DNA from: Euprymna scolopes
Taxonomy: Eukaryota; Mollusca; Cephalopoda; Sepiida; Sepiolidae
Direction of reading: 5' to 3'
DNA: 41,448 bases
Assembly: GCA_024364805.1 (NCBI GenBank)
Contig: CM044507.1
Span: 47,182,004-47,223,451 of the forward strand
Shown: piece by piece, positions 31,292 through 41,448 of the stretch
How positions within the stretch are numbered: position 1 is the first letter of the stretch
Layout: every line of letters starts with the position of its first letter
The notes under the pieces: model-generated
Seen by the model: the letters and a program-made list of their open reading frames with translations, nothing else
Database searches by the model: none
What the model was told of the DNA's origin: nothing
Position numbers and translations under genes: made by a program

Positions 31292-31528
31292 CAATAATCA
31301 ATTGGAAAATCAATGTTCTTCTTTCTGTATTAACTCGATTTTGTGAAGTAAAGGAGAATTTACTAGAACACTTGGGGATCTATGGAGCGACCCCCCTTAA
31401 TTTCTGAGAACTTGCACTGAAGTAAAATTACAAAAAGCTGAAAATCTTACATCTTGAAATGTTGTTATTTAACATTTTCACACTATTGTCATTACGTGTG
31501 GTGTAGAAAAAGTGTTTGTTCTTTTGAA

Positions 31529-32620
31529 ATGTGTGACACGTCATCTATAACAAAATCCAGTGTAAATGAAAAAATGAAAAAACAAACTGAAGAGAAACCT
31601 TATACTTGTCAAGTTTGTGGCTTATCATGTATTTTCAAATCACTTTTGGAGACACATATACGCATACACACTGGAGAGAAACCATACTCTTGTGAATTGT
31701 GCAGCTCATCATTTAAAACAAAGTCCCATTTGAAGAGACATATACAAACACACACTGGCGAGAAACCTTACAACTGTCAAGTGTGTGACTTGTTATGCAT
31801 TTCAAAAACTCATTTAGACATCCATATGCAAATACACGTCGGAGATAAACCTTTTTCTTGTGAAGCGTGCAGCTCATCATTTAAGAGTAAACGTGATTTA
31901 AAGGCACACATGCTTAAACATTCTCATTCTTGTGAAATATGTCATTTATCTTTCACAAGGACAGCAGCTTTAAATGCACACCTACGGACTCATACAGGAG
32001 AGAAACCTTTCTCTTGTGAAGTGTGTGGCTCTTCATTTACACAAAAGCCACATCTAAAGATACATATGCTCACTCACACTGGTGATAAACCTTATTCTTG
32101 TGAAGTGTGTGGTTCCTCATTTGCAGTGAAATCGAACTTAGGGGTACACATACGAATTCACACTGGAGAGAAACCTCATTCCTGTGAAATCTGTGGTGCA
32201 TCATCCACAACAAAGTCTGCATTAAAGTCACACATGCGAATACACACTGGAGAGAAGCCTCACTTATGCGAAGTCTGTGGCTCATCTTTCTCACAGAAAC
32301 CACAATTAAAGACACACATGCGTACCCACAGTCGAGAGAGACCTTATTCTTGTGAAGTGTGTGGTTCATCATTCACAGTGAAATCTAATTTAACGGTTCA
32401 TATGAGAAAACACACCGGAGAGAAACCTTTTTCCTGTGAAGTGTGTGGTGCTGCATTCACAGAAAAATCTTCTTTAATAAAACATATGCGAACTCACACT
32501 GGAGAAAAACCACATTCTTGCAAAATGTGTGGTTCAGCATTTACAGTAAAGTCTAATTTAATAGTCCACATGCGCAGACACACTAGAGAAGGAGGAACAA
32601 GAATAATTAGTACACCTTAA
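31529..32620 (+). CDS. C2H2 zinc-finger protein, twelve fingers
   Basis: The frame is open from 31454, but the first ATG is at 31529, giving 363 residues. First cysteines of the fingers are at 27, 55, 83, 111, 135, 163, 191, 219, 247, 275, 303 and 331. All zinc ligands are kept. The step from finger 4 to 5 is only 24 residues because the linker is SHS instead of TGEKPYS. The core phenylalanine is replaced in fingers 1 and 3 (C) and 8 (S). Helix positions -1, 2, 3, 6: FSLT, TSHR, STHI, SRDA, RAAA, QPHI, VSNV, TSAS, QPQT, VSNV, ESSK, VSNV. Residues 1-26 are a decayed finger, as in the paralogue at 2884-3570. After the last histidine the tail (REGGTRIISTP) runs into LINE-B. The family role is nuclear DNA binding; target and effector are unknown. 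It could be a recently dead gene, but 363 open codons argue for recent selection. Confidence 0.85.
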   Translation: MCDTSSITKSSVNEKMKKQTEEKPYTCQVCGLSCIFKSLLETHIRIHTGEKPYSCELCSSSFKTKSHLKRHIQTHTGEKPYNCQVCDLLCISKTHLDIHMQIHVGDKPFSCEACSSSFKSKRDLKAHMLKHSHSCEICHLSFTRTAALNAHLRTHTGEKPFSCEVCGSSFTQKPHLKIHMLTHTGDKPYSCEVCGSSFAVKSNLGVHIRIHTGEKPHSCEICGASSTTKSALKSHMRIHTGEKPHLCEVCGSSFSQKPQLKTHMRTHSRERPYSCEVCGSSFTVKSNLTVHMRKHTGEKPFSCEVCGAAFTEKSSLIKHMRTHTGEKPHSCKMCGSAFTVKSNLIVHMRRHTREGGTRIISTP

Positions 32621-32865
32621 AAAGATCTTCAAGCACGAATTAAGCCCCCAAACAAAATTAGTGCTATAAACCAGCTTGCAATAACTGGCATTCTCTATAG
32701 TTTTGGTATCACTAACTGGCTTCGATACAATATCACTAGGAGAGATACAAAGACCAGGAAACTGCTAACATTACATAAAATAATATACTGAAGCCAATGC
32801 ATTGACAGTAAATACTACAAAAATATGGCCAATGCCTCACTAAAATAATCCACAATAAAAAAGGA
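32586..32865 (+). mobile_element. LINE-B reverse-transcriptase fragment fused to the zinc-finger 3' end
   Basis: From GAAGGAGGAACAAGAATA the sequence aligns with 32993-33262. Frames read KPPNKISAINQLAITGILYS, FGITNWLRYN and TKTRKLLTLHKIIY, the conserved reverse-transcriptase thumb region of R2/R4-type LINEs (KTRKLLT.H...HP). The zinc-finger stop codon lies inside it. The frame is broken. Confidence 0.7.
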
Positions 32866-33451
32866 GAAAAAAAGCAACATCCGAACTTTTGTGGCTCAAT
32901 GATGGCCTTATTGAAGACCTAGTGGAGGATGCCACATACAAATACCTTGGTATAGAGGAAAACGTAACTGAAGCATAAAAAAATGAGACAGAAGGTGGAA
33001 CAAGGATACAAATGCACCTTAAAAAGATCCTCAAATCCGAATTAAGCCCTAAAAACAAAATTACTGCTATAGACTAGCTTGAAATTCCTGTCATCGTATA
33101 TGGTTTCAGTATTATTCACTGGTTTCAATGCAATACCAATAGGCTATATACAAAACCAGGAAACTGCTAACTTTACATAAAATAATATACTGAAACCAAT
33201 GTAAGGATAGGATATACCTATAGCGAAAATAAGGTCTAGGCCTCACTGAAATAACCATGCATATCGAGGCAATACATCAAAATCTCAACATATATGACAA
33301 TGGAAATGGTGAGAGACCAAACCTCAAGCACAAACCTTTCTGAAAACCTTGGGGTGTCATACTGGAAAATAGTGCTGAGGTATATGATGAACCAGCAACA
33401 CAAACTGCAAGAAAAGAAAGAAATTCTAGAAGTGTTAGCCATATTTAGTTT

Positions 33452-33579
33452 CAGAACAGTTTCTGATGGTTCATTGTTCTGAACAAGTTTTGAGAGGTGA
33501 CTGGTTTGCAGTAGACAGAACAGTTTCCGATGGTTTGTTGTTAGACACAAGTCCTGAGAGGTGACTTATTTGCAGTAAA
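33452..33579. repeat. 64-bp direct duplication at the edge of repeat D
   Basis: CAGAACAGTTTC(T/C)GATGGTT ... GAGAGGTGAC...TTTGCAGTA occurs at 33452-33515 and 33516-33579. The copy at 13666-13945 has only one unit. Confidence 0.85.
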
Positions 33580-33798
33580 CAGTTCCACAGAGCAAAATAT
33601 TCTTACTGTGTTGAGACGGAAAAAACATGTGAAATTGCTACAGAAAAGGTTTAATATTTATGGAGCAATTCTGGTTTCTGATTGGTTGGTAGCAGAACGT
33701 GAATTAATTCGATTTGTCAGTTCCTAGCAGCATCGTTTATAAATAGAATCACCCGGCTGTGTGGGATCATACCCCATTACACATCCAAAATATTGCAA
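33521..33798 (-). repeat. Dispersed repeat D, copy 2 (inside LINE-B)
   Basis: Reverse complement of 13666-13945. Its insertion splits the LINE-B copy, as LINE-B frames continue at 33800. Confidence 0.8.
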
Positions 33799-34860
33799 CA
33801 GAAATACACAGAAATTGAGATAAACACAAGAAAACAAGGATGGGAACAGCAGAAAAGTTCATGGAAAAGCTAAACCAGGAGTATATAGACAGACTTCACT
33901 TCAGTGACAAGAGTCAAAGACTTCCATTTAATGAGGAAAGACTCATTGTAGTCATTTAAGATCATTACTTACAAATGGCTTGAAAAAAATGTCTAGCCAA
34001 CAATCAAATGGCTAGTGCATGTTTTACCACTCAGCAATCGAGAGTCCAAGCCACCTAATATCTTGATGCACAATCCTATTAGCTGATGGTCTTTAGACTG
34101 TCTGACAAAACAAAGTATGTAAATACCTATATTGGAAGATGTATGGAGAGATGCAACTTGACAGATCGATGACCAAATGGGAACATGAACCATCACTGAT
34201 AACATCCAAAAGAAAAATGACTGTGTTCTATGATAAAGATATACAAGCGGGCAGATATGTAAAAGACAAGGCCATCAAGCCAGACATTGTAATAGGGAAC
34301 AAGCCTGAAAGAACTGTGGTGATTATTGATGTTCCAGTCCCAAATAACTATGGCCTTAATAGAGCTGAACGGGAAAAGATAACAAAATATCAGGATCTAA
34401 AAAAATGTTTGAAAACATGGTCTCTGAGAGAAATACACAATGCACCGGGTGTGATAGTAGCAAGTGGCCTAATAAAAAAAATCTTAATAAAAACTTAAAA
34501 TCAATCCCTGGTAGACCAAGCTGTGGCAAAATACAGATATAAAGGGAATAGCGTCTATTCTTAAAAGAATCCTCGGATATAAATCCAAATCATAAGGAAA
34601 TCAAGTGTTAGCTCCAGGATCTTGTGATCTTTTAAAACTGACTGAATTAAATTTTAAAAAAAGGAGAGAAATTTTAATACCTACTAGACACTATCTTCGT
34701 GTGTCTAAAGTTTCTCTGTACAAGGGTTTATCAGGACAACATGGCAAGAGGATACTTTCCACTGCAAGTACTCCTGACTAAACATTCTAAAATAACATAG
34801 CATTCAAAGCATAAATAATAGCCTTTTGGTATGAAACTTCACACTGGCTTTTGGCCCTCG

Positions 34861-35734
34861 GTCAATGAGAAGACAAACTAGTCAATATGGCTACTCCCGT
34901 ATACAAACTTCAATGCAGTACACACATGAACTCTCCTTCTTCCACCATAATGCCTAATCTTTCATCAACGTCTCTACACAGGAATTCTTCTAAATACTAA
35001 CTATACATTGTATCGATGTCAGCTCTATTACATAATCAAGTTACCTCAATTGATTTTTTCAATAAAAGTTTTAAAATAAAACTGTAGTGTTGTTTTCTTT
35101 AGGGCGACAATTTTATCCTTCCACCCTGTAGAAGGAGACTTCACACGTATTCATGAACCTATATAAAACTCCAATGGTCGTAAGAGAAATGCTCTGGTGA
35201 GCAATCAATAAATCAGGCAGAGAGGAATGACTTGTCTGTCTCGTACAATGTGCATATATGAATGCTTACAGTCACAACTTCAATGTCAAGGCTGGGGTTC
35301 ACTAGAGATTTGTCAATAATCCTCTATATTTTTACTTTTTACTTGAAGGTAATATCAAAAAAGTTGAGGTTCGACTGTCTATGGGAATTACGCTATACTT
35401 ATGGTTTAGTTATTATTGTTAAGTTCTTGGAAAAGTTAAGAGATAAGTTGAAACTATGAAAAATAAATAGTCTGGAAGTTAAAGGTTTGAGGGCGAATTT
35501 ACTTAAAACAAAAGTAAGGGTGTTTTGGTTTTGGTTAATAATCCCAAAGAGACTCTGGTCAATATTCTTGTTCTGTGTGCCAAAAGGATGATAGATGCCT
35601 CTTGTGAATCTGCAAAAATGCAACAGCATGAAACGTAAGTAAGCATTTAACCTCAACGTAAAGTGTAAGAGGTGCATGACTGCATGTGACAGCTGCCTCA
35701 TATTGACGATCGAGTTGGAAGTTCTTTTTTCCTG
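34861..35734. other. No gene seen
   Basis: Unassigned sequence. An AATAAAAG at about 35061 followed by GGGCGACA recalls an LTR end but no matching start or target duplication was found. Confidence 0.3.
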
Positions 35735-36001
35735 TTGAAGGTCGACCAGCAGCCATCTTCAGACAAAGATCACCAATGTTTGGACACCAAATGGACAGGG
35801 ACAGGAGAGAGAGAAGAGAGGCCCTACAGATTGACCATTATTTCCAAAGCGGCTAAAGAAGCTCTTCAAAGGACAGTTGAAATCAATGCAGCCCGCAGGC
35901 AGATTGGTCAGTATGTGGGAAAATCGTCTACAAGTTCTCCAAACAGTCCACCTTTATTTATTTATAAAACAAAAACAAAAAAAAACTCATTGGACTTGTA
36001 A
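35735..36001 (+). other. Unknown open frame, possible exon
   Basis: An 88-codon frame containing YRLTIISKAAKEALQRTVEI then NAARRQIGQYVGKS. A pyrimidine tract and TGTTGAAG precede VDQQPSSDKD, which would fit a splice acceptor at about 35740. The second half is lysine-rich low complexity. I do not recognise it. It may be an exon, or a relic of a LINE open frame. Confidence 0.25.
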
Positions 36002-36100
36002 TTTCAGTTTGTAGCGACCGCTACATATGGGTGCAACAAATCTTCAGCAGAAACATTTTCATAGCAAGCACGTAGATAAATTAAAAACAAATTAAACTCT

Positions 36101-36296
36101 AATTTTTATTTAATTATTTGGACTATTATCCTCATCTTCTAGTTGTTGTTTTCATGGCGTTTCGGCCAATTATTCCTCTGGCCTTCGTCAGGTTAACCAC
36201 GACGGGATAGGAATGTCGAATCCTCCAACTACGTTTACAGCAATTACTGCCTTCAATAAAAAAAGAGTGTTGTCATCTCACCACGGTTTGGTCAAT
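36101..36296 (-). mobile_element. SINE, 3' half, inverted
   Basis: The reverse complement matches the 3' half of the SINE at 36432-36708, from CCAAACCGTGGTGAG to the tail GATAATAGTCCAAATAATTA. The tRNA head is missing. Confidence 0.8.
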
Positions 36297-36431
36297 TTTA
36301 TACAATTTGGTAAATTAATTTACTCATCTCCAAAATAATTCCAAACTAACTCAAAAATATATCAATCGGTCCAGATCAACAATTGGAACAACAATTGGAT
36401 TTATAAGACCAAAAAAATCCCAACTTGGTTG

Positions 36432-36708
36432 GCCTTTGGGGTCCGTGGTGTAGTGGAATATCTACGATTCCAGGTGAGCGTGGAGCTAGAGGTAGCAGTT
36501 TCAATTCCACCCAAAGCCGGCCAGAAGATTAGTTGACCAACAGCCATTGAAGGCAGCAATTACTATGGATGTAGTTGAAGGATTCGACATTCCTATCCTA
36601 TTGCGGTTAACCTGGCAAAGACCAGAAGAATAATTGGGCGAAACATGAAAACAATAACTAGATGATTAGGATAATAGTCCAAATAATTAAATAAAAATTA
36701 TACAATTT
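36432..36708 (+). mobile_element. tRNA-derived SINE
   Basis: Head with box A in CCGTGGTGTAGTGGAATATC and box B GTTTCAATTCCACC (about 36498-36511). The body carries GATTAGTTGACCAACAGCC and GGTTAACCTGGCAAAGACC, and the tail is GTCCAAATAATTAAATAAAA. It lies opposite the SINE at 36101-36296 with a 135-base spacer that includes the linker GGATTTATAAGACC also seen at 6075. Confidence 0.8.
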
Positions 36709-36826
36709 ACTCATCTCCAAAATAATTTAAAACTAATTCAAATCAGACTCTGTTGGAATTTTATTCCTATTTAATCTTTCTTCCTCTCCTTTTTACTTTT
36801 CTTCTTCTTTCTTACTCTTTTATCTG

Positions 36827-36837
<11 letters not shown>

Positions 36838-36872
<35 letters not shown>
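36838..36872. repeat. (GAT)n microsatellite
   Basis: About 11 GAT units. The minus frame across it is a polyisoleucine run and not a gene. Confidence 0.95.
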
Positions 36873-36873
<1 letters not shown>

Positions 36874-37937
36874 GTTGTATCACGCGACTGACCTGTACTC
36901 ACTGATTGGTTTGGGAAGTTCCGGCTTTTTAAAAAATTTTTTTCTTTAAGATTTGCGTTATATTGCCAGTTGAGGTTTTGGCAAGTTGTGTAACGTGTGA
37001 ACTTTGTCTCTGTCAAAAAAGATGTAAAAATTAGAAATACTCTCAACTGGACTTTAAAACAGTTGGAAATCAAGAAAGTTTGGAAATAAGCTAACTAAGT
37101 GAAGGTTATGTTTATCCACATGTCGTGACTAGGTTGAAGAAGAAGACATAAAAATCAGTAACATTCGTGCATCAGAGGGTAAAAGACAGAATATTTCTTC
37201 TAGGAATGAAGAAGTTGTTTAATGGCATACATGAGGTCAAAATGCTTTGAGGTTAAGTTTTGTCAGATTACAAATGGAAAGTCGCGACTTCGCTGTGCAT
37301 AATAAGAAAGGAAATTCTGCCGAGTGAGGTGGTGGAAACTCAGCTACGAAAGAGACGAAATTACAGGAATTACCAAATGAACTTTGTTTGAATATTCGTG
37401 GTTTTATTTTCGTCTACAAGAAACTAATATGGACTTATTTACTCAAAGTCGAAAGGAGATATTATGACAATTAAGGGGAAGTAACTTATGTTGACTTATT
37501 TTCGTCTACACGTAAAAAGATAATGCGGTCGTTTATTGTAACAAACGCTTCACGCTTCAGTAAGTGACTTCTTTCTATCTATCACTCTTTCTTTCCTTCT
37601 TCGAGCATTATAAATTTCCTTATTTTTTTTAAATCATTTTTTTTCCACCCTTTTTTTCTCAATAAATTATTTTATCTTTTAGACTGTCGTTTCTTGCTTC
37701 TTTAAAGTTTTTAGGATTGCATTTTTTTTTTTTTTTTAGTAGTTTAGTAACTATATGACCCACGGAATAACCATCGTTGGGTTGGGCATAGCTGCAAATT
37801 TTCCGCATACCCCCCATAAATTTCACCTATGAAATGGAAAACAATCACTCATTACTTTTCTAGACATACTTATTATAAAATCCAATAATAAATTATCCTT
37901 CAAAGCTCATTGCAAAACTATACACAAAAATGGTTAC
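36873..37937. other. No gene seen
   Basis: It contains a TTATTTTCGTCTACA motif twice (about 37403 and 37498) and T runs. No coding frame was recognised. Confidence 0.35.
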
Positions 37938-40900
37938 TGTGGTGTATCTGCAAAGAAAATGAAGGGCTTACATGTGTTGCTCCATGTGAAAGAAGAGAGA
38001 CAAAATGGCCGACTCATTTATGCACACAAAGTGCATGATGGGAAAGGCAGTGCATGATGAGAAAGACATTTTTTTTTTTTGAAGTAGGCCATAAAAGGGA
38101 GTGAGCAGATCATTAAGGTAGATTGGAGAAAGGAAAGAGGGGTGCCTTTCTGTTGGGTGAGCACTTTTAATCAGCCTACTTAGTTGGTAGACCACAAGCT
38201 ATTTCGGCACAACACTTTGATGAACATAGCTGACTGGAGGTTAAGTGATCAAATGTTGAGGCCCTTTAGTGGAAAAGGGGATCTAGTTAAATGGCTAGAC
38301 AAGTTAAAGATGGTGGCAAAGCTTCAGAAGATTGGAGATATAGTTAACTTGCTACAATTATATTTAGAAGGTAAGCCCTCATAATATACCAGCAAATGGA
38401 GGAAGAAGACAAAAGAAACCTTGCCCTGTTAGAACAGCGACTGAAATTAGTATTTGTACACGGACTTGGCAAGCTATCGAAGTTGAGATGGACTGATGAA
38501 TCAGTCGATGTCTTCGACTCAGAGATTAGGAGACTGGCAGGATTGGCTGGTTATGTGGGGGAAGGAGCCTGGAAATGACTGTGAGATTGAACCTGGTGAA
38601 TGGTTTCCCTGGAAGAAGTTTCTGTGAATCTGCAGAGAATAACAGGGATTGGTAACATGGAGGTGGATGATCTCTTGGTCCATGCTAGAGTTCTGGTTAA
38701 GTTCTGGATCAAAGGTCCAGTTGTGGCTGTGGCTACAAGCGGAAGTGCGTGCATAAGCCCCCCCCTTGGATGACAAGAGGCAGGTAGCAAGGAAACAGGA
38801 GGTTAGATTTGTCATCAAGTGCTTCTTATGTCAGGGTCCCTGCCTAATTAAAGACTGTAAGGAACCGAGACCAGAGATCACCTGCTATCATTGTGGCTTA
38901 GTGGGACACATCAGCAGAAATTGTGTCCACCTCCCGAGACCAGGGAAAAGAGTAAAGGGGAACTGTTGCACCAGTAGTTACCCCTTTCTGTACAGAAATG
39001 GCACCAGATGAATCATTGCCACAATTAGCAGTAGTTGTCAATGGGAAAAGAGGCATAGCCCTTGTTGACATGGGTTGCACCATGACACTGTTAGCAAGAA
39101 ATGTTGCTAAATCATGGAGTGGAGCCAGCATTATCAGGACCGTGGATGGCAGGGAAGTGAGATGCCTGGGAGAGATTACAGGTTAAGTTATAGTGCAAGG
39201 TGTCCACATTGTGCTGTGAGTTCTTGTGTTGGATCGTCTGGCTGGTGGTGTTGACATGGTGCTAGGTATGAAGGCAATCAACCAGCTGGGAGACTACAGT
39301 GAGGGAAGACCAAGTGACTTTTTGATGCCTCGGCATAATAGGGATGGCAGGAGTAGAAAGTGGAGAGAACATCAAAGCACAAAAACTAGAGGCTTGCTAC
39401 ATCGAGGATGAGGATTTCCTAGCAAAGTGTGATGGTTAGAGGTGTATAGTGGAGTGACGATAGATCTATGAGCTGCCAAAACTTCAAAATGAAGTGGATT
39501 GCTATGAAAGCACATTGTAAGGAGAGAAGAAAAGAATTCGAGAAAGAAGTGGAGAGGTGGATAGAAGAGGGAATCCTGAAGTCTTGATCAGAGGAAGGAA
39601 GAGGAGTTCTGCCACTTACGGCAGTTGTTCAGCCTACCAAGAACAACGTTAGATCTGTACTGGACTTCAGGGAGCTAAACAAACACATAGGCTGCAACAG
39701 TGTTGCACTGGAGAGAGAATCGATGTAGGTGAAGAGGTCATGAGGAAATGGAGGAGGATGGAGTGGGCCACTAAGATGGTAGACCTGAAGTCGGCTTATT
39801 TGCAGATTCACATGGACAAAAAGCTTAGCAGTACTAAGTGATCCAGTACAAAGGACAACTGTATTGTCTGATGAGGTTGGGATTTGGGTTAAGTTCAGCT
39901 CTTAAAATCATGACTACTGTGAAGAAGGATTGTGAAGTGGACAGGGCTGCTAGTTCATGTATTGATGATATTCTTGCAGAGGTGACAGCAGAGAAGGTGA
40001 GAGATCATATTGAGGAATATGGATTAACTGCAAAATCAGCAGAGTTGTTAGACGGCAGAGCAGCTTTGGAATTGAAACTGTGGCAAGATGGAAAAGGAAA
40101 CCTTGTCTTCAAACGAGGAAAGGAAGTACCTGAAGTTGGGACTGAATTGACAAAGCGAGAACTTTTCTCAATCTGTACAAACATGGTGTTGCTGAAATGT
40201 TGATCTTGGAGCGCTTGCTGATCTGATTGAAGAGTTCTAATTGAAGGTGCCTGTCAGGCTGGTCCCATAAGAAAAGAATAAGGTGGATATAATGATGCGA
40301 GTAAAAAAGGCCTGGTTGCAGGAGGGAAAGAGTGTGTCTTCTGTATGCTGTGCAACAGAGGAGGCTAAAGAATTGCATAATATGCACCACTTTGGTCACA
40401 AGTGGTCATTGTTCGTTGCGAGGGAAGTTAACCTAGAAATTACCAAGGAAGAAGTCAAGAAGGTAGTAGAAAATTGCAGGGAATCCTAGTCGATTGACCC
40501 CGCACCATCGATACATGAGGCAGGAGAACTACATGTGGTGGAGGACTGGAAACTTTTGGCCATTGATGTCATGCACTTTCGCCACAAACTGTATCTATTG
40601 ATGGACCAAGGAGATTTGCTATCTGGGGAGAGATTAAGTCGGAAACTGTGTGGGAGATCGGAAAAGTTGTCGAGGAAGTATTTCTAGAGAGAGGGCCAGT
40701 TGCAGAGTTGTTGATGGACAATGGTTCTGCTTTTTGGTCGGAAGTTTCAAGGAGGTGTGTGATAAGTGGGGTGTATGGCAATTTTTTAGGGCAGCATATA
40801 GACCAAGTGGCAATGAAATAGTGGAAAGGCATTATTGTACCATCCAGGCTGCTGCAGAGAGAAGCTATGTCTCACATATGGAGGCAGTATTTTGGTACAA

Positions 40901-41448
40901 CATGTTGCCAAAGACCAGACAAAATGAAACAGCAGTATCTCATAGCGCCATCTTTACTTATGAGTGGCAGCATCCTTACAACAAAATTGCAGGAGTTGAG
41001 GGTAAGCTACCATCAAAGTGGGTGATGAAGTGTGGGTGAAGCCTCCCAATGTGAAATGTACTACTCACTGGGGAAGGGGAGTAGTAATGAGGACAGAGTC
41101 AAAGAATAATGCAAGTGTAGATGGCATTCCCCGATATATCTTAGACTTGCATTGTGTTTCCCTGCCAGTGGATAATAATGGTTGTGAGGAGGAGGAGGAT
41201 AAGGTTAAGATCCGTCAGCAAATAGTGTGCTCCAACTGGACATGGACTCACGCAGTGTTTCCTTACAGTCAGATGGGAATGACTGTAACAAACCTAAGAA
41301 TTTCACCCCTCAAGAAGAAGTTGTCCAAAGGTCTCACCGTGAGAGGAGGAGACCTGCTTGGATGAAGGACTATGAGGTGTTTTATTGATCTTGGAGATCA
41401 GGGAAGCGTGTGGTGTATCTGCAAACAAAATGAAAGGCTTACCTGTGT
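37938..41448 (+). mobile_element. Ty3/Gypsy-like LTR retrotransposon, decayed, running out of the window
   Basis: A fossil element. The 5' LTR starts at 37938 (TGTGGTGTATCTGC) and the same sequence starts again at 41409, where the 3' LTR is cut by the window edge. Parts in order: gag-like region (about 38217-38580), zinc-knuckle region (38820-38924), aspartic-protease-like region (about 39000-39190), reverse-transcriptase region (about 39530-39930), and zinc-binding and core integrase regions with a C-terminal part (about 40370-41180). A purine-rich tract (GGAGATCAGGGAAGCG) precedes the 3' LTR. The order places integrase after reverse transcriptase, as in Ty3/Gypsy. The internal region, about 3.2 kb, is shorter than usual. 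The coding parts are broken in many places (more than five), so the copy is old and inert. Confidence 0.8.
41409..41448 (+). repeat. Start of 3' LTR
   Basis: TGTGGTGTATCTGCAAACAA and the following bases match 37938-37977 with about four differences, which dates the insertion as not recent. The remainder is outside the window. The end of the 5' LTR (somewhere before about 38200) cannot be set without it. Confidence 0.8.

Larger units (their letters stand above)
32880..34860 (+). mobile_element. LINE-B copy: reverse-transcriptase end, endonuclease-type domain, 3' UTR
   Basis: In order: DGLIEDLVEDATYKYLGIEE (about 32905-32960), LKKILKSELSPKNKI (about 33016-33063), a break where repeat D is inserted (33452-33798), a DFHLMRKDSL-like part (about 33915-33945), MTVFYDKDIQAGRYVKDKAI (34219-34278) and KPDIVIGNKPERTVVIIDVP (34279-34338), VPNNYGLNRAEREKITKYQD, and a VIVASGLIKK part (34450-34480). 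The PDI...VVIIDVPVP motif is the restriction-like endonuclease core of R2/R4-type LINEs. The 3' UTR (34690-34860) matches 1380-1560 in reverse. Several stops and shifts; not active. Confidence 0.75.

Noticed and set aside
31454-31528. Longer N-terminus for the twelve-finger gene
   Set aside because: The frame is open but its first codon is TTG; the first ATG, matched in the paralogue, is at 31529.
32070-32372. 100-codon minus-strand frame
   Set aside because: Antisense shadow of the zinc-finger repeats.
34836-35107. LTR end after LINE-B
   Set aside because: AATAAA and a CGACA end only; no start or duplication.

Overview
The window looks like intergenic or intronic DNA from a mollusc, most probably a coleoid cephalopod of the octopus type. 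This is an inference from three things: C2H2 zinc-finger open reading frames with fingers of the CEVCGSSF type, many tRNA-headed SINEs, and AT-rich DNA full of LINE, Penelope-like, mariner and foldback debris. There is no operon-like structure, and no rRNA gene or intact tRNA gene was seen. Positions 15544-16065 are an assembly gap of N.

The only convincing coding sequences are two paralogous C2H2 zinc-finger genes about 28 kb apart in opposite orientation: a seven-finger frame on the minus strand (2884-3570) and a twelve-finger frame on the plus strand (ATG at 31529, stop at 32620). Both begin at a matching ATG inside a decayed first finger, exactly 26 residues before the first good finger. 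Both have relics of further fingers upstream. Both run at the 3' end into copies of the same LINE family (called LINE-B here, with a C-terminal restriction-like-endonuclease type domain), so that their last codons and stop codons appear to be LINE-derived. They look like two copies of one zinc-finger/LINE cassette.

Layout. 1-2000: repeat ends, LINE-A fragment and LINE-B 3' part, with a solo LTR (1998-2438) nested in LINE-B. 2884-4100: zinc-finger gene and finger relics. 4.6-8.3 kb: tRNA-derived SINEs, two Tc1/mariner transposase remnants and repeat C. 9.0-9.9 kb: a large foldback element. 10-14.3 kb: a direct pair of repeat E bracketing Penelope-like debris, two small foldbacks, LINE-A and repeat D. 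15-17.4 kb: repeat C, gap, a LINE/SINE tail and LINE-A. 17.5-22.6 kb: hairpins, a possible small host exon, an LTR-like block with a 32-bp minisatellite, a terminal-inverted-repeat element holding long TA and TAA arrays, and foldback arms. 22.9-28.7 kb: copies of repeat F and a roughly 50-bp minisatellite. 29.3-34.9 kb: LINE-A, finger relics, a 26-bp minisatellite, the second zinc-finger gene and LINE-B with repeat D inside. 36.1-36.7 kb: a head-to-head SINE pair. 37938 to the window end: a decayed Ty3/Gypsy-like element.

The zinc-finger proteins, if made, would be nuclear DNA-binding proteins. The rest is repeat matter whose interest lies in nested insertions, foldback structures and the recurrent joining of zinc-finger genes to one LINE family. 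All family calls come from reading the sequence; no database search was possible.
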